Source: an uncultured Labedella sp. (GTDB lineage: Bacteria > Actinomycetota > Actinomycetes > Actinomycetales > Microbacteriaceae). Taken from it: a stretch of 10,730 nt of DNA. The stretch spans positions 1-10,730 of the forward strand of contig CAKTZW010000032.1 of assembly GCA_934636065.1 (NCBI GenBank), written 5' to 3'. Made by a program: the position numbers and the translations under genes. The notes beneath the pieces were generated by a model. It ran no database searches and was not told where the DNA came from. It was given only the letters and a program-made list of their open reading frames with translations. Below, piece after piece: positions 1 to 6,630 of this stretch; positions within the stretch are counted from its first letter, which is position 1; every line of letters starts with the position of its first letter.

Positions 1-291
1 GCGTGGGTCGTCCTCGTCGCATTCGACGGGGACAACGCGTCACTCGAGTCGCGCGACGTCGCCCACCGCATCGTCGACGAACACTCGGTCGAGGTGTCGT
101 TCTCCCTCAACGTCGCCCCCGGCACGCGGACACTCTGCGCCGTCCAGGCGCTCAACGAGGCTCACGCGATCGTCGGATGGAAGATCGTCGAGGTCCCGCC
201 GTCGTCGGAACGGAACCGCGTCATCACCGAGGTGGTCCGGACGAGCGAGCAGAGCAACACGGGTTTGATTTCCCGTTGCTGGCTGCCTTAA
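1..291 (+). CDS. DUF4307 domain membrane protein, 3' part only
   Basis: The reading frame is open from the window edge and ends at TAA 289-291, giving 96 visible residues with no start. The first residues (AWVVLVAF) look like the end of a transmembrane helix. They are followed by a small beta-rich domain containing the segments VEVSFSLNVAPG and ALNEAHAIVGWKIVEVPPS, and a C-terminal RT..SNTGLISRCWLP ending. This is the pattern of DUF4307, a family of about 130 residues found in Actinobacteria with one N-terminal membrane helix and no assigned biochemical function. In mycobacteria and streptomycetes the gene lies between mca (mycothiol S-conjugate amidase) and greA, and greA follows directly here, which supports the call. 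The missing N-terminus and probably mca would lie to the left. The last codons overlap a likely promoter for greA. The family call comes from pattern recognition, not a search. Confidence 0.8.
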   Translation, partial: AWVVLVAFDGDNASLESRDVAHRIVDEHSVEVSFSLNVAPGTRTLCAVQALNEAHAIVGWKIVEVPPSSERNRVITEVVRTSEQSNTGLISRCWLP

Positions 292-294
292 GAT
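265..294 (+). promoter_or_regulatory. Candidate greA promoter overlapping the stop of the upstream gene
   Basis: A -35-like TTGATT (265-270) and a -10-like TAAGAT (289-294) are separated by 18 bases. The -10 includes the TAA stop of the DUF4307 gene. Transcription would begin near 301, giving a leader of about 80 bases for greA. No TA dinucleotide occurs between 295 and 381, so no alternative TANNNT box exists closer to greA. The assignment is by consensus match only. Confidence 0.5.
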
Positions 295-306
295 TCTCTG
301 AACACC

Positions 307-324
307 CGATCGTCAGAACGATCG
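307..324 (+). other. Leader hairpin 1 upstream of greA
   Basis: CGATCGT (307-313) and ACGATCG (318-324) form a perfect 7-bp inverted repeat around the 4-base loop CAGA. It lies just downstream of the predicted start of the greA transcript and 6 bases before a second hairpin. The stem is itself rich in the palindrome CGATCG, so a DNA-level operator is an alternative. No T tract follows it, so it is not a terminator on its own. Confidence 0.5.
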
Positions 325-330
325 TCCACC

Positions 331-363
331 ACGCCCTGGCCCCGCGGTCAGGGCGTCTGTTTT
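331..363 (+). terminator. Intrinsic-terminator-like hairpin in the greA leader
   Basis: ACGCCCTG (331-338) and CAGGGCGT (349-356) are perfect 8-bp complements around a 10-base loop and are followed by CTGTTTT (357-363). This is the best T-tract terminator in the window. It ends transcripts from the DUF4307 side. It also lies downstream of the only visible greA promoter and only 18 bases before the greA start, so it could attenuate greA. The hairpin and T run are visible; the attenuation role is inference. Confidence 0.6.
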
Positions 364-381
364 CGTTCAGGAGCATGTCCC

Positions 382-870
382 ATGGTTGATTCGAACGTGT
401 CCTTCCTCACGCAAGAGGCGTACGACCGTCTCGCCGCGGAGCTCGAGCACTTGTCGACGACGGGTCGCGAGGAGATCGCCAAGCGCATCGAGATCGCGCG
501 CGAGGAGGGCGACCTCAAGGAGAACGGCGGCTACCACGCCGCGAAGGACGAGCAGGGCAAGCAGGAGGCCCGCATCCGCACCCTCCAGAACATCCTGAAG
601 GAGGCGAAGGTCGGGGAGGCCCCCACCTCCAACGGCGTCGTCGTCCCCGGGACCGTCATCACCGCCGACGTCGCCGGCGGCGAGGAGGTCTTCCTCCTCG
701 GCAGCCGCGAGATCGCGAGCGGCTCCGAGCTCGACGTCTATTCCGAGCAGAGCCCGCTCGGAATGGCCATCCAGGGCCTCAAGGTCGGCGAGTCGACGAC
801 GTACACGGCGCCCAACGGCAAGGAGATCTCCGTCTCCATCACGAACGTCGAGACCTACACCGGCCAGTGA
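382..870 (+). CDS. greA: Transcription elongation factor GreA
   Basis: This 162-residue protein matches the usual length of GreA (about 158-165). GreA enters the RNA polymerase secondary channel and stimulates cleavage of the nascent RNA in backtracked complexes, rescuing stalled elongation. Residues about 8-80 form the N-terminal coiled coil. Its tip carries GDLKENGGYHAAK (43-55), including the acidic pair D44 and E47, equivalent to E. coli GreA D41 and E44, which coordinate the catalytic Mg2+. The C-terminal FKBP-like domain (about 85-160) has the typical SPLGMAIQGLKVGE segment (124-137). ATG 382 is preceded by AGGAG at 369-373 with an 8-base spacer, which fixes the start. The gene appears to have its own promoter and a structured leader, and it converges on ilvA. 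All key residues are present. Confidence 0.97.
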   Translation: MVDSNVSFLTQEAYDRLAAELEHLSTTGREEIAKRIEIAREEGDLKENGGYHAAKDEQGKQEARIRTLQNILKEAKVGEAPTSNGVVVPGTVITADVAGGEEVFLLGSREIASGSELDVYSEQSPLGMAIQGLKVGESTTYTAPNGKEISVSITNVETYTGQ

Positions 871-874
871 GTCG

Positions 875-895
875 TCGGGCGGACGCCGAGCCCGA
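875..895. terminator. Possible bidirectional hairpin between convergent greA and ilvA
   Basis: TCGGGC (875-880) and GCCCGA (890-895) can pair across a 9-base loop. It begins 5 bases after the greA stop and 22 bases beyond the ilvA stop, so it could serve both converging transcripts. There is no T tract on either strand and the stem is only 6 bp, so the call is weak. Confidence 0.3.
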
Positions 896-916
896 GCGCC
901 ATCGCCGAGTGACCGT

Positions 917-2191
917 TCAGTCGATGACGCGCGGCTCGTAGCCCGCGCCGCGCAGGGTCTCGACCACGAGTTCGCGGTGCTCCGGACCGCGCGTCTCGAC
1001 ACTGAACTCGAGGACGACGTCGTTGATCTGCATGCCCGGCGCCCGGCGGGTGTGGAGCACCTCCACGACGTTCGCGTTGACGCTCGCGACGAGCTCGGCG
1101 ATGCGCGCGAGCTGACCGGGCCGATCCGGCAGCGGGACCCGGATGGTGAGGTAACGGGCCGCCGCGGCGAGCCCGTGGCTCACGACGCGCTGCATGAGCA
1201 GGGGGTCGATGTTGCCGCCGGAGAGCACCGCGACAGTGGGTCCCGTGCTCGTCACGCGTCCCTCGAGGATCGCCGCGACGGCGACGGCCCCGGCCGGTTC
1301 CACGACGAGCTTCGCCCGCTCGAGGAGGACGACGAGGGCCTTCGCCGTCTCGTCGTCCGACACGGTGACGACCTCGTCCACGAGGCGATCGACGATCGCG
1401 AAGTTGCGGGTCCCGGGCCGACTTACAGCGATGCCGTCGGCGATCGTCGGCTGGATCGGCACGTCGACCGGGGCGCCCGCGGCGAGCGAGGGCGGATACG
1501 CTGCCGCGTTCGCGGCCTGCACCCCGATGACGCGGACGGTCCGGCCGTCCTCGGCGGCTCGCTGCTTGATCGCGGCCGCGACCCCGGAGATGAGCCCGCC
1601 GCCGCCGATCGGCACGACGACCGTCTCGACGTCGGGCCGGTCCCGGTAGATCTCCAGACCGAGGGTGCCCTGGCCGACGATGACGTCGTGGTGATCGAAC
1701 GGCGGGATGAGAACGGCCCCGGTCTCCTCCGCGAACTGCGCGGCCGCCTCGAGCGGCTCGCTCACGGTGTGGCCGCGCAGGATCACCCGGGCACCGTAGT
1801 CGCGCGTCGCCTGGAGCTTCGGCAGGGGGACGCCGATCGGCATGAAGATGGTCGACTCGATGCCGAGCTCGCGCGCGGCGAACGCCACGCCCTGCGCGTG
1901 GTTGCCGGCCGACGCCGCGACAACGCCGCGCGCCTTCTCCTCGTCGCTCAGCTGAGCGAGTCGGTTGTACGCGCCGCGGATCTTGTACGATCCGGTCCGC
2001 TGGAGGTTCTCGCACTTGAGGTAGACCGGGGCGCCGAGCAGGTCGCCGAGGAACCGGGAGCTCTCGATCGGCGTCGGCTGCACGACGGTCGACACGGTGA
2101 CGAGGGCGCGCTCGAACTCCGCGAGGGTCGGGACCATGTCCTCGGGCGGGACGTCGGCGGGGATCGTCGCGGGGATCGAGGCCTCAGTCAC
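917..2191 (-). CDS. ilvA: Threonine ammonia-lyase (threonine dehydratase) with C-terminal ACT domain
   Basis: The 424-residue product deaminates threonine to 2-oxobutanoate, the first step of isoleucine synthesis. It is a fold-type II PLP enzyme. The Schiff-base lysine is K70 in GSYKIRGAYN (67-76), SAGNHAQG (94-101) contacts substrate and cofactor, and GGGGL (196-200) binds the PLP phosphate. A C-terminal ACT-type regulatory domain spans about 346-424 (LTIRVPLPDRPGQLARIAEL). The single-ACT architecture and the SGGNIDPLLMQRV segment fit the medium-form family (TIGR01127), in which biosynthetic and catabolic members are hard to separate. The start is GTG at 2191, preceded by GAGAGG with a 7-base spacer. 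The first 8 bases overlap the end of the upstream transporter gene, indicating a shared transcript and translational coupling. I see no attenuator or T-box. Confidence 0.95.
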   Translation of the reverse strand: MTEASIPATIPADVPPEDMVPTLAEFERALVTVSTVVQPTPIESSRFLGDLLGAPVYLKCENLQRTGSYKIRGAYNRLAQLSDEEKARGVVAASAGNHAQGVAFAARELGIESTIFMPIGVPLPKLQATRDYGARVILRGHTVSEPLEAAAQFAEETGAVLIPPFDHHDVIVGQGTLGLEIYRDRPDVETVVVPIGGGGLISGVAAAIKQRAAEDGRTVRVIGVQAANAAAYPPSLAAGAPVDVPIQPTIADGIAVSRPGTRNFAIVDRLVDEVVTVSDDETAKALVVLLERAKLVVEPAGAVAVAAILEGRVTSTGPTVAVLSGGNIDPLLMQRVVSHGLAAAARYLTIRVPLPDRPGQLARIAELVASVNANVVEVLHTRRAPGMQINDVVLEFSVETRGPEHRELVVETLRGAGYEPRVID

Positions 2192-3566
2192 GGGTGATCC
2201 TCTCGGAGTCGGGATGCGGACGGGAGCGGGGCGCCGACACCGGATCGGAGTCGGGCACGACGGACGACGGCGGAGGGATCCGGGCGTCGGAGCGCGAGCG
2301 ACGGGAACCCGGGGGCTCCCGCGGCACGGTCTGCCAGAGCACGTCGCCGTGATAGCGCAGCGGGTCGTCCGAGGAGCGCCAGGCCCCGCTCGCGATGTAG
2401 CCGATCATCACGTTCACGACGGCCGCGATCGGCACCGCGAAGAGGGCCCCGGGGATGCCCGCGAGCATCGAGCCGGCGGCGACGACGAGGACAACGGCGA
2501 GCGGATGCACCTTGACGGCCGCGCCCATGAGCAGGGGCTGCAGCACGTGGCCCTCGAGCTGCTGCACGCCGAGTACGACGGCCAGCATCGCGAGGGCGAT
2601 GGCGGGGCCGTTGTACACGAGCGCGATGAAGACGGCGACGCTGCCGGTCACGACAGCTCCGACGATGGGCACGAAGGACCCGAGGAAGACGAGCACCGCG
2701 ATCGGGATCGCGAGCGGCAGCCCGAGGAGGAACGCCCCGAGGCCGATGCCGACGGCGTCGATGGTCGCCACGAGGATCTGGGTCCGCGCGTAGTTCACCA
2801 GGGTGTACCAGCCGGCGTGTCCCGCCCCGTCGAACGCCGGTCGCGCCCGGGCCGGCAGGATCCGCACGACCCAGGACCAGATGCCTCGGCCGTCGATGAG
2901 GATGAACAGCAGGCTGAACAGGGCGAGCAGGATCCCGGTCACGACATGGCCGAGGGTCGAGCCGACGGACAGCGCCCCGCTCCACAGCGCCTGGCCGTCC
3001 TCCTGCACCGAGCGCATCACGTCCGCGATGAACGCGCTCAGCTGCTCCCCCGTGATGTGAAGGGGCGAGTCGAGGAGGAAAGCCGTGAAGGTCCGGTACG
3101 ACTCGACGGTCCGCGCCCGGACGGTCGGGAACTCGGCCGTGATCTGCTGCACGGCGAGGAAGAGGAGGCCGGAGACGACGCCGATCGCGACCACCATGGC
3201 GACGGCGACGGCGATCCCCTTCGGCCACCTCCTCGCGACGAGGAACGACACGAAGGGGACGAGGAGGGCCGAGACGAGCACGGCGATGAGCACGGGGATG
3301 ACGATCAGGCGCAACTGGACCACGATCACGATCGCGAGGCCGACCGCCGCGGCGATGACGAGGATGCGCCACGACCACGCGGCAGCGATCCGGACGCCGG
3401 GCGTCACGTCGGCCGAGTCACCGGGGGTAGGGGCGAGCTCGATGGTCCCGCGCGTCGCCTCGCCGGTCTCGGCCGGGCCGCTCGACTGCGGTCCTGCACC
3501 GGGTGCGGGCGTGCGACGACGCCGGCCCCAGGGAAGGCCGAGAACCGACCGCCGCTCGTCGCTCAC
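2184..3566 (-). CDS. AI-2E family (UPF0118) transporter
   Basis: This 460-residue polytopic membrane protein has about eight hydrophobic segments: roughly 68-105 (two), 117-140, 206-225, 262-285, 286-315, 318-337 and 355-388. Family hallmarks are FVPIVGAVV (298-306), QQLEGHVLQPLLMG (335-348) and GIPGALFAVPIAA (370-382), with the soluble middle region (about 140-205) typical of PF01594. Characterised members include TqsA (autoinducer-2 exporter) and some Na+/H+ antiporters, so the substrate cannot be read from sequence. The N-terminal 60 and C-terminal 60 residues are charged, proline-rich and probably disordered. The start is GTG at 3566. No Shine-Dalgarno precedes it, but TAGACT lies 6 bases upstream, so a leaderless mRNA is likely. 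The gene is first in a two-gene operon with ilvA, and a link to amino acid or keto acid export is possible but unproven. Confidence 0.88.
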   Translation of the reverse strand: MSDERRSVLGLPWGRRRRTPAPGAGPQSSGPAETGEATRGTIELAPTPGDSADVTPGVRIAAAWSWRILVIAAAVGLAIVIVVQLRLIVIPVLIAVLVSALLVPFVSFLVARRWPKGIAVAVAMVVAIGVVSGLLFLAVQQITAEFPTVRARTVESYRTFTAFLLDSPLHITGEQLSAFIADVMRSVQEDGQALWSGALSVGSTLGHVVTGILLALFSLLFILIDGRGIWSWVVRILPARARPAFDGAGHAGWYTLVNYARTQILVATIDAVGIGLGAFLLGLPLAIPIAVLVFLGSFVPIVGAVVTGSVAVFIALVYNGPAIALAMLAVVLGVQQLEGHVLQPLLMGAAVKVHPLAVVLVVAAGSMLAGIPGALFAVPIAAVVNVMIGYIASGAWRSSDDPLRYHGDVLWQTVPREPPGSRRSRSDARIPPPSSVVPDSDPVSAPRSRPHPDSERITRD

Positions 3567-3572
3567 CGGGCA

Positions 3573-3578
3573 AGTCTA
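3573..3578 (-). promoter_or_regulatory. -10 box (TAGACT) for the transporter-ilvA operon
   Basis: Read on minus, TAGACT is followed by TGCCCG and then the GTG start at 3566. With a usual 6-7 base gap to the transcription start, the mRNA would begin at or next to the GTG. No good -35 is visible, which is common in actinobacterial promoters. The call rests on the -10 match and spacing. Confidence 0.5.
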
Positions 3579-3659
3579 CGACCGGCCCCATTCGAGCCCG
3601 GCCATACCGGGGACGGGTGGGGACCGTCGCGGACCACGGCTGGAGTCGGGGGTGGTTGC

Positions 3660-3665
3660 TAGGGT
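3660..3665 (+). promoter_or_regulatory. -10 box (TAGGGT) for the DNA glycosylase gene
   Basis: TAGGGT is followed by TCGAGCG and then ATG 3673, so the transcript probably starts on or next to the start codon. No Shine-Dalgarno is present. It diverges from the transporter promoter 81 bases away; the intervening GC-rich stretch 3579-3659 shows nothing else recognisable. Confidence 0.5.
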
Positions 3666-3672
3666 TCGAGCG

Positions 3673-5070
3673 ATGACCGAGACGCTCTCCCTGTCCGCCG
3701 CACGACGGATCGCCCTCGCCGCCCAGGGCTTCCACAAGGCGCAGGGTTCATCAGCGCAGGGTTCATCAGCGCAGGGTTCATCAGCGCAGGGTTCATCAGG
3801 ACGGGGTGCATCAGGGCCGGATGTGCGAGGAACGGGCGCGCTTGGAACGGGCGCGCTCGGGACGGATGTGTCCGGCACGGGTGACCCGGTCCCGGGGTCG
3901 ACGCCGCCGCCGCGAGCGGGCCTCCGCTCGATCCGGTCCCTCATCGAGCGACTCGGCGTCCTTCAGATCGACTCCGTGAACGTGCTCGAACGCAGTCACT
4001 ATCTCCCGGTGTTCGCTCGGTTGGGACCCTACGCGAAGAACGACCTCGATCGGCTCACCCACCGCGCCGGGTCGGGGCTCATCGAGTACTGGGGTCACGA
4101 GGCGACGTTCATGCCCCTCGCATCATGGCCGCTGTGGCGGTGGAAGATGATCGCCCGCCGGGAGAAGGCCGCGGCCGACCCCGACCACTGGTCGCACGCG
4201 AACAGCCCGATGCTCACCTGGCTGCTCGACGATCTCGCGGCGAACGGCCCGCAACCGGCGAGCGCCGTCGAGCACGAGGCCTCGGTGCGTCGCGGTCCGT
4301 GGTGGGGATGGTCGGATGTCAAGCAGGGGCTCGAGGTGCTGTTCGCGTGGGGACTCGTCGTGTCGGCGGGTCGCACATCCGGGTTCGAGCGGATCTACGC
4401 CCTGCCGGAACAGGTGATCCCTTCCGAGGTCATCGGCCGCGACGTGAGCCGCGACGACGCCCTGCGCGCCCTCGTCTCGCACGCGTTGCGCTCGACCGGG
4501 CTCGGCACGTCGGCCGATGTCGCCGACTACTTCCGCCTGCCCGTGGCCGACACGCGCCGCGTCCTCCTCGAGTTGGAGGAGAGCGGCGAGGCGGAGCCCA
4601 TCCGGATCCGGGATCCGAAAGGAGGCGCGGGCGGTCGATCCCAGCCCGCGTGGGTCCACCGCGACGCTCACCGCGCGCGCCGGATCCCGCGCGACGCGCT
4701 GCTCTCGCCCTTCGATCCGGTCGTGTGGACGAGGAATCGCGCGGAGCGGCTCTTCGACTTCCACTACCGCATCGAGATCTACACTCCCGCACCGCGGCGC
4801 GTCTACGGCTACTACGTGCTCCCGGTGCTCCTCGACGGAACGATCGGCGCGCGCGTCGACCTCAAGAGCGACCGGAGGACCCGTCGCCTCCTCGTGCAGT
4901 CGGCGTGGATCGAACCGGGTGCGCCAGTCGATGCGGTCGAGCGACTCGCCGTGCTGCTGCGTGACCTCGCCCACTGGCAGGGACACGAGGGAATCTCGGT
5001 GGGCTCCCGCGGCGACCTCGTCGAGGCCCTCGCAGCGGAGCTGCAATCGGAGCGACACGCGTCGCCGTGA
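3673..5070 (+). CDS. AlkX/YcaQ-type winged-helix DNA glycosylase (HTH_42 family) with N-terminal repeat insertion
   Basis: The 465-residue product belongs to the winged helix-turn-helix HTH_42 family (PF06224), which includes E. coli YcaQ (AlkX), a DNA glycosylase that unhooks interstrand crosslinks and excises alkylated bases, and Streptomyces AlkZ. The segment GVLQIDSVNVLERSHYLP holds QID at 98-100, the Q-hydrophobic-D motif of the AlkX branch. Other family landmarks are EYWGHEATFMP, WWGWSDVKQGLEVLFAWG, SPFDPVVWTRNRAERLF and VYGYYVLPVL. The start ATG 3673 gives the standard N-terminus LSAARRIALAAQGF. The frame is open further upstream, but that region overlaps the divergent gene. Between residues 22 and 83, where relatives usually have a short linker, there are ten pentapeptide units (AQGSS four times, then degenerate GRGAS, GTGAL and similar), encoded by a 15-bp tandem repeat. 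The rest of the protein looks intact. Confidence 0.88.
   Translation: MTETLSLSAARRIALAAQGFHKAQGSSAQGSSAQGSSAQGSSGRGASGPDVRGTGALGTGALGTDVSGTGDPVPGSTPPPRAGLRSIRSLIERLGVLQIDSVNVLERSHYLPVFARLGPYAKNDLDRLTHRAGSGLIEYWGHEATFMPLASWPLWRWKMIARREKAAADPDHWSHANSPMLTWLLDDLAANGPQPASAVEHEASVRRGPWWGWSDVKQGLEVLFAWGLVVSAGRTSGFERIYALPEQVIPSEVIGRDVSRDDALRALVSHALRSTGLGTSADVADYFRLPVADTRRVLLELEESGEAEPIRIRDPKGGAGGRSQPAWVHRDAHRARRIPRDALLSPFDPVVWTRNRAERLFDFHYRIEIYTPAPRRVYGYYVLPVLLDGTIGARVDLKSDRRTRRLLVQSAWIEPGAPVDAVERLAVLLRDLAHWQGHEGISVGSRGDLVEALAAELQSERHASP
3739..3888 (+). repeat. 15-bp tandem repeat (minisatellite) inside the DNA glycosylase gene
   Basis: Four identical copies of GCGCAGGGTTCATCA (3739-3798) are followed by about six degenerate 15-base units to 3888. 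The degenerate part includes a near-identical pair, GGAACGGGCGCGCTT and GGAACGGGCGCGCTC (3829-3858). Because the unit is 5 codons, copy changes keep the frame. Residues 23-72 are encoded. Perfect identity of the first four copies indicates recent expansion. Confidence 0.95.
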
Positions 5071-5095
5071 CCGCATCGGGCTCGATTCTGGAGAT

Positions 5096-5129
5096 ATCAC
5101 CCTCGGTATGGGGACTTCTCCCCCGTGAT
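5096..5129 (+). terminator. Weak hairpin after the DNA glycosylase gene
   Basis: GGGGA (5110-5114) and TCCCC (5119-5123) pair around CTTC, inside an outer ATCAC (5096-5100) and GTGAT (5125-5129) pair with an asymmetric internal loop. It lies 26 bases after the stop at 5070 and before the next promoter. There is no T run, so termination is only a possibility. Confidence 0.3.
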
Positions 5130-5153
5130 CGGGCGGATCGTCGCTGGTAGGTT
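5125..5153 (+). promoter_or_regulatory. Candidate promoter of the Q/P-rich membrane protein gene
   Basis: GTGATC (5125-5130) and TAGGTT (5148-5153) are 17 bases apart. Transcription would start near 5160, leaving a leader of about 32 bases with GAAGGGGA (5174-5181) as ribosome binding site 10 bases before ATG 5192. The -10 fits TANNNT; the -35 is weak. Confidence 0.4.
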
Positions 5154-5191
5154 GGCGGTGATCGCATTCGACCGAAGGGGAAGACACAGAC

Positions 5192-6598
5192 ATGGTCGCC
5201 GACAACAATCCGCCGCAGACGCCCGATCGGGGACAGCAGGGGTCCGCACCGCAGTGGGGTCCGCCTCCCACCGGAGGCCAGCCGCAGCAGAACGCCGGAG
5301 GCTCCCAGCCGCAGCAGGGCGGTGCGTACCAGCCGCCGCAGAACTCGGGCGCGTACCAGCCCCAGCAGAACTCCGGCGCGTACCAGCCCCAGAACACCGG
5401 CGCCTACCAGCCGCAGCAGGGCGGAGCGCCCACGCCGCAGCAGGGCGGCTACCAGCAGCCCCAGAACACCGGCGGCTACCAGCCCCAGCCGGGAGCTCAG
5501 CCCCAGCCGGGTGGCGGCGGCTACCCGACGACGGGCGCCTACCCCGCCGGGAGCGGCGGCTACGGCGCGACCCCTCCCGGAGGACCCGGCGGACCGCAGC
5601 GTCCGGCGAACCCCAACCGCAAGAAGATCATCCTCTTCAGCGTGCTGGGCGGCGCCCTCGTGCTGCTCCTCATCATCGGCGCCGTCGTCGTGAACGTCGT
5701 CAACTCGTCGGTGTACGGTCCCGATGCGACCGTCCGCTCGTACCTGGCGGCGATCGCCAAGGGCGACGCCTCCGCCGCCAACAAGATCGCGAACCCCGGC
5801 GTCAAGGACGAGCAGGCCGCTCTCCTCACGAACGACATCCTCGGCGAGGCGAGCGCCTTCATCGAGAACCCGAAGATCACGAGTTCGCGCGTCAGCGGCG
5901 ACCAGGCCACCGTGCGGGTCTCCTACAGCCTCGACGACACGGCGTACGACGGCTACGTCGAGCTGTCGAAGTCCGGCAAGCAGGGTGTCTTCTTCGACTC
6001 GTGGAAGATCGACTCGCCCCTCGTCGGCGAGCTGCCGGTGTACGTCTCCAACTCGACCTCGGACACCACGGAGGCCGCCGTCAACGGCACCACCGTCTCG
6101 TTCGGCGACGAGTACAGCCTCCCGGCCTACCCGGCCCTCTACACGGTCGGTGCCCCCGGCAACGACTTCTTCAGCGCCGAGGAGCAGTCCTACGCCGTCG
6201 CCACGGGCAGCCGCGCCAGCTACGACGGCGTGACGCTCGACGTGGCGCCGACCGAGGCGCTGACCGCCGCGGTCCAGGAGGCTGTCAACGCGCACCTCGA
6301 CGAGTGCGTGAAGTCCACCGAGCTCGACCCCGAGGGCTGCAACCTCCGCCTCTCGTGGTACTCGGACTTCACGTCGGTCGACAAGGTCGCCTACAAGGTC
6401 GGCGAGTACCCGACCGTCGAGGTGGACGAGTACGGCAGCTACTTCGACGCGACCGGTGGCTCCTACACCGCCGATGTGACCGGCACCACGTACGACGGAG
6501 CGAAGGACACCCTCCCGTTCGGTCTCGACGGTGACTGGGGTATCACGGGGAAGATCGTCATCGACGGCGACACCGTCACGATCGAGGACACCTACTGA
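5192..6598 (+). CDS. Type II membrane protein with Q/P/G/Y-rich cytoplasmic arm and extracytoplasmic NTF2-like/TcaA-like region
   Basis: The product has 468 residues and no recognised name. Residues 1-143 are low-complexity and rich in Q, P, G, Y and N, with 8-9 residue repeats such as QNSGAYQPQ. A basic patch NRKK (142-145) precedes one membrane helix at about 146-169 (IILFSVLGGALVLLLIIGAVVV), so the arm should be cytoplasmic and the C-terminal 300 residues outside. Residues about 176-275 (ATVRSYLAAIAKGDASAANKI, then beta strands) resemble the DUF4878/NTF2-like fold. About 278-325 (LPVYVSN...VNGTTVSFG...YSLPAYPALYTV) recalls domains of TcaA/YvbJ-type envelope proteins. C372 and C383 are the only cysteines and could form a disulfide outside the cell. 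ATG 5192 has GAAGGGGA 10 bases upstream. The gene seems monocistronic. The topology is well supported; an envelope role is inference. Confidence 0.85.
   Translation: MVADNNPPQTPDRGQQGSAPQWGPPPTGGQPQQNAGGSQPQQGGAYQPPQNSGAYQPQQNSGAYQPQNTGAYQPQQGGAPTPQQGGYQQPQNTGGYQPQPGAQPQPGGGGYPTTGAYPAGSGGYGATPPGGPGGPQRPANPNRKKIILFSVLGGALVLLLIIGAVVVNVVNSSVYGPDATVRSYLAAIAKGDASAANKIANPGVKDEQAALLTNDILGEASAFIENPKITSSRVSGDQATVRVSYSLDDTAYDGYVELSKSGKQGVFFDSWKIDSPLVGELPVYVSNSTSDTTEAAVNGTTVSFGDEYSLPAYPALYTVGAPGNDFFSAEEQSYAVATGSRASYDGVTLDVAPTEALTAAVQEAVNAHLDECVKSTELDPEGCNLRLSWYSDFTSVDKVAYKVGEYPTVEVDEYGSYFDATGGSYTADVTGTTYDGAKDTLPFGLDGDWGITGKIVIDGDTVTIEDTY
5315..5491 (+). repeat. Degenerate 24-27 bp coding repeat in the Q/P-rich arm
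   Basis: About seven in-frame units of the form CAG-AAC-(TCG/TCC/ACC)-GGC-GCG-TAC-CAG-CCC encode QN(S/T)GAYQP(Q) and QGGxYQP variants (residues about 42-100). Unit lengths alternate between 21, 24 and 27 bases and always stay in frame. The copies are diverged mainly at third positions, unlike the perfect 15-bp array at 3739. Confidence 0.8.
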
Positions 6599-6630
6599 TC
6601 CGGATGGACTGACGCTCGGAGACGGGCGCT

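Noticed and set aside
2097..3662. 521-codon open frame on plus opposite the transporter gene
   Set aside because: Its product is a D/E/R/G/H-rich low-complexity string typical of the complement of a high-GC gene. The minus frame has clear membrane helices and family motifs.
3085..3672. Upstream extension of the DNA glycosylase frame
   Set aside because: It overlaps the divergent transporter gene almost fully, shows no family similarity, and lies ahead of the TAGGGT promoter box and the natural family N-terminus at 3673.
4862..6295. 477-codon open frame on minus across the end of the glycosylase and the Q/P-rich gene
   Set aside because: It crosses two well-supported plus genes and their intergenic region, and its composition is that of antisense high-GC sequence.
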